Shown piece after piece: positions 56,109 through 64,000 of a DNA stretch of 64,000 bases. The notes beneath the pieces are model-generated. The model was not told the DNA's origin, searched no databases, and was given only the letters and a program-made list of their open reading frames with translations. The position numbers and the translations under genes are program-made. Origin of the DNA: Hemileia vastatrix. Lineage: Eukaryota > Basidiomycota > Pucciniomycetes > Pucciniales > Zaghouaniaceae. Each line of letters opens with the position of its first letter. Positions within the stretch are counted from its first letter, which is position 1. The stretch lies in assembly GCA_030280995.1 (NCBI GenBank), contig JASXTE010000002.1, positions 29,338,683 to 29,402,682 on the forward strand, written 5' to 3'.

Positions 56109-59044
56109 AAGAAAGGACTACTATTGCAAGAAAAAAAAAGATGAGCCAGACCTTCCCAAATAACTTCTTGATCACTACTACTACTACCCCTTTTAATTCT
56201 AACCAAACTATTAGCTTTAATTTCACCATTTCCAACTCTACAACCAGCCACTTTTTTAGTCTTCCTTCCCTTAATTGTGATTTCAAAAATCTGAGCTATA
56301 GTCGCTTGCCCCGTTACTCGTTCTTCAAACCGTTTCGGTAACATTGAGATCAACTTATCAGTCACCGATTCAACAAGTCGGTAAATAACAGTATCGGTTT
56401 TATAATCAATTTGATGAGTTGTGAGAAGATTTGAAATAGTTCGATCGACTGAGACGTTGAAGCCAATGATGATTCCATTGGATGCAATTGCCATTTTGAT
56501 ATCACTTTCATTAATATTTCCTACTCCACTACTAACAATCTTAACCTTGATTTGATCGTTCCCTAAAGGTTCAATAGCTCCTTTAAGCGCTTCGACCGTT
56601 CCAGTAAAATCAGCCTTTGCAATCACTCTCAACTCTCTATGGTTAAGTTCAGCATCTTGTTCCTCTGATTTTAATTTAGCAATCGTTTCTTTTTCTCTTT
56701 CACGTATATGAGCTACTTGATCTCTCCGACTCAAACCAACTAAGTCAAGCTTGTTAGATTCTGAAATGACTTTAGCTAGTGCACGTTTTTCATTCACTAC
56801 TTCCACTTCATCTAAAAAAGCTTTTTGTTCAGCTCTACGGATTCGATTATCTACTGCTTTTTTAGCTTCATCTTCGGTCGGACATTCAAGTGCAAGACTA
56901 CCTGCTTCAGGTAATGTTTTCCATCCTGTGATTTGAACTGGTTGACCAGGTAAAACTTTTTGTAAAGTGGTTCCAGAAACTGAAAAAAGTTGCCTAACCC
57001 GACCATAAGAATCACCAGCAATGAGATGTACTCCAGGGCTCAAACAACCTCGAAGAACAATTACTGTGGCTAAATTACCTCTTTCCCTACTGACGACAGA
57101 TTCAATCACTCTAGCTTCAGAACGAACATTCTCGGTTTCAGCACGTAAATTTCGAACTTCCGCCACTGCAATGATCGTTTCTGCTAATTCATCCAACCCT
57201 TTTCCAGTCACAGCCGAGACATCTACACAAGGCACTGAACCTCCCAACATTTCAATTTCAATACCAGCACCATAGATTCCAGCTCTTGTTCTATGAAGAT
57301 CAATTCCAGGTTTATCACACTTGGTTATAGCTACCACAATACCCACATCACTATTTTTGACCAAATCAATGACTTCCAACGTCTGGGGTTTGACTCCATC
57401 ATCAGCAGCAACAACAATGACGGCAACATCTGTTGCCATTGCGCCTCTGGATCTCATCGCACTGAATGCTGCATGACCTGGGGTATCCAAAAAGGTAATG
57501 GTTCGAGGGCTTCCTTCAGCTGGTTGATAATCTTTGACCAATTTATCCAATCCAACTTCAAAAGCACCAATATGCTGTGTAATACCACCAGCTTCAGTGG
57601 CCGCAACAGATGCAGATCTGAGAGAGTCTAAAAGAGTTGTTTTGCCATGATCTACATGACCCATGATGCAAACAACTGGGGGTCGAAGTGGAAGTATAGA
57701 GGGATTTGGGTGAGGAGGATCGGGATATATGTCAAATGCCAAAGAATCATCAATGATGGGTTCATAACCTGCCTCAAGGGCCAGAAAAGCAGCATCATCT
57801 GACTTCAAAACTCGATCAGGCCGAACATCATCAAGTCCCAATTGTTGCATGCTCATTTGTAGCCGGTCTGAAAAAAAAAAGGTAAAGAAAGGAGGAATTT
57901 TTAATTAATAGTGATCATTCAAAACGTGAACAAATGAGTATGAGGTGAGGGGAGATTATGTGTATATATACTTGCTTAATTTTTGATGTGTTAAAGAAGC
58001 CAACTGAGAAACAGTAATGAGCGATGGTATAGCCAGCTCTCGAGCTTTCTTTCTTCTCTTCTCTTGCAAACTTTGTTCAGATTCCTGCTGCTCTAGCTCT
58101 AGAGCAGCAGCTGCCGCCTTTTCTTCTTTCTTTTTCCGGGCGGCTGGACTAATGATGGGCTCAAACTTGTTCCTGCGTGGTTTTTCATATTCAGGCAAGA
58201 CACCAAGCCGACGAAGTTTTTTTTCTTCATCTTTCCTGCTTTTGCTAGATTTAGTTTTTAACAACAAATTTCGTGAATCAGAATGATCAGAGGATTTTGA
58301 ATCATTATTGAAAAGTTGAGAAAGGTTGGATATGTTATTGGGTAAAGTCTCAGAGTTGACAGGGAGTGAAGGAGAAGCCGGGAGGTCGGGAGGAGTGTTT
58401 GTGGATGGAGGATGGAATAGCTTTGGCCAAGACTGGCTTGACGGATGGGGTTGCTGCTGATGAAAAGATGGGTATGATGAGTCTGGAGGGCGCTGTGCAT
58501 GTAAAGAAGGTTGGGAATAAAGTGGCTGAGAAAATGATTTGGAAGGATAGTTGGGCTGCTGTGGGTGATAATTTGGGTGAGGAATATGAGGTCGATAACC
58601 CAAATTAGGTTGAAGATTGCTATTGTATGGTGTGGTTGAAGGATAAGATTTAGGATATTGATGCTGCTGATGTGAAAATTGTTGCTGAGGGTAGTAATGC
58701 TGCTGATGTAGATACTGTTGATGAGATGGATATTGTTGATGTTGACGTTGATTTTGATGATGGGGATATTGCTGATAATATTGAGGAGGATGTTGTTGAT
58801 GTTGTTTTTGTTGTGAGTGAGCTAACTCAATGGGTCTTGGTGTATGACCATTGATCGGCTGTTTTTCCTGAGATGGATGATGAGGACCAGTAGATGAGTA
58901 AGATGATGGGGATGGGGATGGGGATGGTGATGGTGATGAGGAAGGGATAGAGGATGATTGATTTCCAGCCAAAGGAGGCTGAGACACAAAAGGGTGAGTA
59001 GCTCGGTAGAAACGCCGGTGGAAGGAGCAAGGCGGACGGTGCAT
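55822..59044 (-). CDS. IFM1: mitochondrial translation initiation factor IF-2
   Basis: GTPase that places initiator tRNA on mitochondrial ribosomes. Exons on the minus strand: 59044-57976, 57867-56152 and 55985-55822, 982 codons. The first intron (57975-57868) fits only as GC-AG (GCAAGT...TTTCAG); using the adjacent GT puts exon 2 out of frame. The second is GT-AG and contains a (CT)n tract. An Arg-rich start (MHRPPCSFHRRFYRATH) suits a mitochondrial presequence. Residues about 45-235 are a Gln/His/Pro/Tyr-rich disordered stretch. A charged helix follows, then the IF2 N domain. The G domain has GHVDHGKT (426-433), GGITQHIG (450-457), DTPGH (484-488) and TKCD (538-541). Exon 3 adds RLEQLKHGKKDVTSISKGSE, typical of the C-terminal domain. 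Without exon 3 the frame runs into simple repeat, which supports the splice. Confidence 0.95.
56059..56114. repeat. (GA)n microsatellite in IF-2 intron 2
   Basis: About 40 bp of pure GA plus interrupted GAAA units. On the coding strand it is a (CT)n tract inside the 166-bp intron (56151-55986), about 70 bp before the acceptor. Confidence 0.9.
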
Positions 59045-59256
59045 GGCAAGAAACCCAATCTATTTTTTCAGTGTCCAATCAAGAGAAACACTTGACAAAT
59101 GGGATGGATGAAGCAAGTGTTTTCTTGCTCCCATAGATCAAAAATCCAAATCTATGAAGGAAATTGAAGCAAAATGTTTCATTAATGAGAGGATGCAAAA
59201 TGAAATTTTATATTGCATACTCACCCAAACTCTAAGTCAAGCAGCAAAAGTTTCAT

Positions 59257-59380
59257 GTCATGTCTGTGTTTCAGGTTGCGAGTTCTTGACATGAAACTTG
59301 TCTTACCATTGCATAATTATTATGTGTTATAATGTCATGTTTGGGGCACAGGACACCGCAAGCTGAAACACAGACATGAC
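59257..59380. repeat. 24-bp inverted repeat with 76-bp loop
   Basis: Arms 59257-59280 and 59357-59380 (GTCATGTCTGTGTTTCAG / CTGAAACACAGACATGAC plus the next six bases) match with one mismatch. A further GACATGAAAC/ATGTCATGTTT pairing lies inside. It could be a MITE relic or a hairpin. Confidence 0.7.
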
Positions 59381-60264
59381 TCCTTTTTCTCCCTGCTGAC
59401 TGCTACCTGATGAGCAGCAAGTTCAATCCAGCAGATGGTGTCCAGTTCTCAGTATATCAGTACATCTGAGCACACTTCCTCTTCTGATCTTTGAAGTGAT
59501 ATGATACGATATGATGCTGCTCATCATTTATACACAACAGACTCTTCTCTTTTTAAAGTGAGTACACACACCTAAAGACCATAATTTTACACCCAGCACC
59601 AACGCTGACCATCCACAACCCTTATGCTCTGCCGCCTTGTGCGTGATCACTATTAGTATAGGCACTTATTCCTCCGTAGAGTCAAAGTTAGATCTGATGA
59701 TTGGATATCACCAACTATACTATATGCTACGCCACATTACACCACACCAACTAATCTTTGCATTGCTGTAGCGCTACCAAAGGTTATTGCATGACTTGAG
59801 ATACCCATCGTCCACACAGCCGGCCCAATTTTTTTTTTTTAGACTTTTAAACAAGAAAGAATAAGATGATGATGGATAGTCATCCTAGCATCTTATTGTC
59901 TTGATGAAGCGACACACCCCCAAAGCAAAGAAAAGCTGGCACTTGCTAAGAGGCTCCTACACCCCTGATATAACTGAATACAGCGATATTTTAAGGTACA
60001 GAGTGGATGTAAACACGACAGATTTAGAGTATATGATTGACACAGTTGAAAGTATGGAAGGAGAGAAGGGCTGAAGTGTGCGTTATGAGGAAAGTGTGCC
60101 ATTTTAAGGGATCAGGAGGAGTGACGTCATCGAATGCTTAGTGATGAAGGAGTATCGGAAATAAAAAAGCGATTGCGGTCAAGAGCTGAGTGAGCGTCAC
60201 GTGGGCGAGGGAATGAGACTTGAGTCCGAGGTGACAGCCGCAGCCAACAGTCAGCTCCAGTCAG

Positions 60265-60350
60265 AGTCCAAGTCAACAAGTCAACAAGTCAAAAAGTCGA
60301 AAAGTCAGAATCAAAGTGAAAAAGTGAAAAAGTGAAAAAGTCAGAATCTA
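60265..60350. repeat. AAGTC/AAAAAGT short tandem repeats
   Basis: Copies of CAACAAGTC, then AAAAAGTC, then GTGAAAAA follow one another about 450 bp upstream of the phosphatase start. It is purine-rich on the + strand. Confidence 0.7.
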
Positions 60351-60597
60351 AACTCATCAAAACCCCCCGAAAAAAAAGAGAAAACTGAAATTCAACTCAA
60401 ACTTACACTCACGTCAAAGTCCAAAACCCCCCAAAAAAACCCAAGTCGACTCCAATTTCATTTTCCATTTTCTTACTTCCCTCGGTCGAGACTGCACTTT
60501 TGGCACTGCTTGGGCCTTTTCACTCTCTTGACTATTCGTCTTCCTCTTTGGGACTTCCTTCTTCCTCCGATCCTCTCAAACTTTGTTCTTTTCCTTT

Positions 60598-60745
60598 CTT
60601 ATCCCTCTTATCCCTCTTATCCTTCTTATCCCTCTTATCCCTCTTATCCCTCTTATCCCTCTTATCCCTCTTATCTGTCTTTTATCCTTCTTATCCCTCT
60701 CCTATCTTCCCTTTACCCCCCTTATCTGTCTCTTATCCCTTATCT
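60598..60745 (+). repeat. (CTTATCCCT)n minisatellite, probable 5' UTR
   Basis: About nine tandem 9-bp units with the consensus CTTATCCCT, then degenerate copies, end about 60 bp before the start codon. The low-complexity proteins predicted across it (Ser/Leu/Pro runs) are artefacts. Confidence 0.85.
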
Positions 60746-60804
60746 CCTAAGTCCTTTTCTTTTTCCTCCTTTTCTTCTTCTTCCTCTTCTTCTCCTCCAC
60801 AACC

Positions 60805-63191
60805 ATGGTCTGTTTCTCTCTTCTTTCCTGTCTGTCTTTCCTCAAAACTCATCGTCTTCCTCTCTTTTCTTTTCCTCCTTCCTAGGGTCAAACTCTCTCA
60901 GAACCCGTCATCGAAAAACACACCGAATTTGGTGAAGATGAACGCTTTGCCTATGCAATATCAGAAATGCAAGGATGGAGACTTTGTACGTCCTTGATCT
61001 TTTTGCTGGCGGTGTCCTTCCAGTCTTCTTAATCTTTCTTTCATCCATCTCCTCCTCCTCCTTTGTTAACATGAATATATCTTCTCTCTTTCTCTTCATT
61101 CAATCGCTTCGGTGGGCTGGATAATCTAAAGCTATGGAGGATGCCCATGCAACCGTCTTAGATCTCGATGCCGCCTCTTCCACTAACAATCCTTCCTCTA
61201 ATCCAGACAATTCTAATCCTTCTCGTGGAAAAAATAGCTTTTTTGCCGTCTACGATGGCCACGGAGGTTAGTTTGAGTCTAACATATCCAATCTTTTGAG
61301 CCGTTCCGTGCCGTCTCGTCTTACGTTGGATGTTTTTTCGTCCCCTTCCTTGCATACTCAAACACCCATCATCCTCAACGTCATCATAGGCTCTTCTGTC
61401 GCTCGATTTTCAGGCGACACGGTCCATTATCGACTTCGTTCAACCGAGGAGTATAAAAGAGGCGACTATGCCATGGCTTTAAAACGTGCTTTCTTAGCTA
61501 CAGATGAAGATCTTCTTAATCGTGTGTTCAATAGAAATAACTTTATAGGACCTTTTTTTGGTGTTCATATTATTTTCTCATGTTATGTCTGTCCATCAAT
61601 CTTAGACCCTGAATTCAAAAATGATCCTTCGGGATGCACCGCCGTAGCAGCTCTCATCACTTCAGATGGCCGAATCATGGTGGCACGTATTCTTCCCCTA
61701 TTTTTACTTTTTTTTATTCTTCACATTCATAACTCTTATCAAATATGGTAACTTGCTTATTCAGGCAAATGCTGGAGACTCTCGTTCAGTCCTCAGTGTT
61801 AATGGCACCGCTAAACCCATGTCTCATGATCACAAACCTGCAAATCGCACAGAAAGTAATCGCATAGTTGCTGCTGGTGGTTTTGTCGAGTTTGGCCGAG
61901 TCAATGGTGAGTTTACAAATCCGTTCATTAGGGGGTATCAGAGTTGGGAATCTGCCACTACAAAATCCCCTTTCTTTCCACCCAATCAGCCATGATAGAT
62001 TTTTTCATATATGGCAAAGCATATCTTGTGCCAGTAACATCTTTGTTAATGATTAAAGTTGAGTTTGTAATTGTATTTTTGTGGCAAGAAATACCTTTTA
62101 ATTAGTGTCGGATTCCTAATTTTGATATTCCCTATTGTTTTGTACAATGTTTATTCATTCTTCTAAGAGTCACTGTCACTCATCAATGCATATTGATTTA
62201 TTTTTTATTTTTTTTATTTTTATTTTTTTCTGGGTTATCAGGTAATCTTGCTTTATCGCGGGCTTTGGGTGATTTTGAATTTAAACAAAATAAAGAGCTT
62301 TCACCGGAGCAGCAAGTGGTGACTGCTGATCCTGACATAATTATTCACGAGAGCACACCTGAAGATGAATTCTTAATTCTAGCATGTGATGGTAAGTTAT
62401 TTTTGGTTCCTTAGTTATTTTTTCTCCCTCTCCTCCACGCCCTTTGATGCACTCCTCTCCGCAAAAATGATAATCTTCTAAACCTTTCCCAATAACCCTC
62501 CTGAACTTTAATTTTATTTCTATGTCAACCAATTTGACTTTTTTATACAGGAATTTGGGATGTGTATTCAAGTCAGCAAGTTATTGATCGAGCACGGAGG
62601 TTATTAGCTGAGCGGAAATCTCTATCTGAAGTGACTGAACATATCATTAATAAATGTCTTGCGCCTGATTGCGAGTGGGGTGGAGTGGGTTGTGACAATA
62701 TGACTTTGATGATTGTTGCCTTGCTAGGCGGCAAGTCGAAAGAGGAATGGTACAACATGATTGCTGATCGTGTCGAGCGAGGAGAGGGTTACCAAACACC
62801 AATGACGTTTCCTGAACCATATCCACCAGGATCTCGAGCTATGGCTGATGAAATCACTCGTGAGGACGAAATTCAAGGACTCTTTGGCAACAACTTGTCT
62901 GCTCCATCTTATACAGATTCAGGCGAGGCGGATGGCTTAGGTTTTATTAATTCCTCTAAAAGCTTTATAACTACTGCTTCTAACTCCCGACCGGGCATCT
63001 TATCTGTGACACCGGCTAGCATAGTAGAAGCTTTTGCTCGAGCAAATGGCGCCTTTGACTCTTCAATCATGTCTTCGTCTGAATGTCAGGAAACAGCCGA
63101 TACAGCACCCCCTGAAACAGAAAGTTCCAGTTCTGATTCTCCTTCCCCCCATCATTCAGGAGATGAAACCCCTCGACAAGAAGACTCTTAG
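60805..63191 (+). CDS. PTC2: PP2C-type Ser/Thr protein phosphatase (Ptc2/Ptc3-like)
   Basis: Metal-dependent phosphatase of the PPM family. Ptc2/Ptc3 relatives dephosphorylate stress MAP kinases and checkpoint kinases; that role is inferred. Exons: 60805-60807, 60886-60985, 61132-61266, 61390-61521, 61606-61682, 61765-61906, 62242-62391 and 62551-63191, giving 459 codons. The first coding exon is only ATG; exon 2 supplies [20 protein letters not shown], the usual fungal N-terminus, with Gly2 a possible myristoylation site. Catalytic motifs: RLSMEDAH (Asp38), VYDGHGGSSVARF (76-), [10 protein letters not shown] (149-), [14 protein letters not shown] (198-), ACDGIWD (Asp246) and GCDNMT (Asp295). 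The tail after about 340 is Ser/Pro/Glu-rich. The intron after codon 149 fits best as GC-AG at 61683; a GT at 61680 would delete the conserved Val. PTC2 versus PTC3 is not distinguishable. Confidence 0.94.
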
Positions 63192-64000
63192 CACACCAAT
63201 TCTTCCTATCGCGTATTTCGTTTTCTTTTATTAAGAACCTTTTTTTATCTCATTTTTGCGGCTAGATGAATGATGAAAACATACACCGTTGTAGCTCATA
63301 TAAACATCAGTGTGATTTGTGATCTATTCTATTCGTACTTGCCCAGTTTAGTTTAGTTTAGTATAGCTTTTTATTATTATTATTTTACTTACATTTTCAT
63401 TGAATTATGAGAATGAGTTGCGATTGAGTTTTTTCACTCAAGCACTTTATAATCATGGTTCGCATATATATTTCTTTACGCCTGTTTATTTGTTGTGTAT
63501 TTTGGTCCCGTTCTTTTCCATTGTCCTCTTCCGCTTCACCTTTTTTTCCTGTTTTTTTTTCTCATCCCTTATATTCTATATTTCATCGTTATTATAATTG
63601 TAGGTTTGATCAGTGGAACCTTGCAGAAAAAGATAAACAGTACATTACTGAAAAAGGTTGCTCCACAAGGCCTGAGCTCGATTGTGGGAATTTAAAAAGC
63701 GCTATATATATATACTTGTATATATATTGTGTAACGACAAAAATTAGATTATCAATCAACTACCTTAGCCATAAGTCTAAGAATGACAAAATAACCATTA
63801 AAACCAGAATTAAGCTTCTTGCTGTTTATTTGATCTTGCTCATCTCTCTTCTCCCCTTTCGAAAAAAATCATAATAATAAAAGAATTAAAAGCCAAAAAA
63901 AGATATATATGTAAATAATATTAATGAGATATAATTGCATTTATTTATTTATTCTTTGGGTGGAGAGGGAGTTACGTGTGGGTGTGATAGTAGAAAAGGG
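63192..64000 (+). other. phosphatase 3' flank
   Basis: Presumed 3' UTR and intergenic AT-rich DNA with a short TA repeat (about 63703-63729) and AATAATAAAA near 63870. No further gene was recognised; the frame 63455-63874 has no domain and overlaps simple sequence. Confidence 0.6.

Larger units (their letters stand above)
59045..60804. promoter_or_regulatory. divergent intergenic/promoter region
   Basis: Both host genes are transcribed outward from this 1.76-kb stretch. It contains an inverted repeat (59257-59380), a GTCAACAAGTC/AAAAAGT-type repeat (about 60265-60350) and a pyrimidine minisatellite (60598-60745) close to the phosphatase start. No tRNA, rRNA or convincing additional ORF was seen; a 69-codon minus-strand frame at 59893-60102 has no support. 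Confidence 0.6.

Noticed and set aside
56030..56150. IF-2 C-terminus reading into FFLSLSLSLSL...
   Set aside because: This is read-through of intron 2 into the (CT)n tract. The genuine C-terminal domain is found in exon 3 (55985-55822).
60598..60745. Possible telomere-like repeat
   Set aside because: The unit is CTTATCCCT (9 bp), not the fungal TTAGGG/CCCTAA, and it lies directly in front of a gene.
60500..60997. 165- and 141-codon Ser/Leu/Pro-rich frames upstream of the phosphatase
   Set aside because: They are translations of the CTTATCCCT minisatellite and of intron 1. The conserved MGQTLSEP start requires the 60805 ATG and splicing.
61414..61521. Alternative phosphatase exon 4 starting at 61414 (acceptor TTTTCAG)
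   Set aside because: The upstream acceptor at 61389 (CATCATAG) keeps the frame and adds SSVARFSG, which completes the conserved DGHGG..VA.F motif.

Overview
The window is nuclear DNA of a filamentous fungus, most likely a basidiomycete and plausibly a rust (Pucciniales). The evidence is very AT-rich intergenic sequence, dense nested Ty3/gypsy chromoviruses, intron-rich genes with short introns, and a type 2C phosphatase starting MGQTLSEPV as in fungal Ptc2/Ptc3. The species cannot be fixed from sequence alone. LAYOUT. About 1-55.3 kb is a nest of transposable elements; about 55.8-63.2 kb holds two host genes transcribed divergently. (i) 1-3655 and 14101-14462 (+) are two halves of a decayed Ty3/gypsy element ('element 1') split by 'element 2' (3656-14100, minus strand, 790-bp LTRs). 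Element 2 is broken by a 250-bp MITE in its RT (6869-7118, TSD GGT) and a 1.5-kb solo LTR (10202-11702, TSD ATAGG). (ii) 14.5-16.3 kb holds duplicated, low-complexity debris. (iii) 16291-16761 plus 41151-41856 is an old LTR ('LTR C') split by a 24.4-kb structure, 16762-41147. That structure has about 50-bp terminal inverted repeats beginning CACCACGGG, a 3-bp TSD ACT, and a satellite array of about 608-bp units, each centred on a 38-bp palindrome. (iv) 'Element 3' (24954-39466, minus strand) sits in that satellite. It is a near-intact chromovirus with a 1363-codon pol frame. Its two LTRs are each 1506 bp once a PIF/Harbinger-like transposon (25232-28615, TSD ATT, intact two-exon transposase) is removed from one and a solo LTR (37563-39024, TSD AAAAG) from the other. 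(v) 41871-55254 is 'element 5' (+), an internally deleted chimera whose 5' LTR and gag belong to the element-3 family but whose pol end and 3' LTR belong to the element-2 family. Its 5' LTR is split by defective 'element 4' (42645-51769, minus strand). HOST GENES. 55822-59044 (minus) encodes mitochondrial translation initiation factor IF-2 in three exons. 60805-63191 (+) encodes a PP2C Ser/Thr phosphatase in eight exons. They are separated by a 1.76-kb divergent promoter region; each has one intron best explained by a GC-AG splice site. HOW THE PARTS RELATE. The order of insertion can be read from the nesting: element 1 and LTR C are oldest; then element 2, the giant TIR element and element 5; then elements 3 and 4; and last the Harbinger and solo-LTR events. 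The observations I consider most novel are the palindromic satellite carried by a 3-bp-TSD TIR element, a 150-codon +1-frame coiled-coil ORF overlapping the gag N-terminus in two diverged chromovirus families, and the inter-family chimera.
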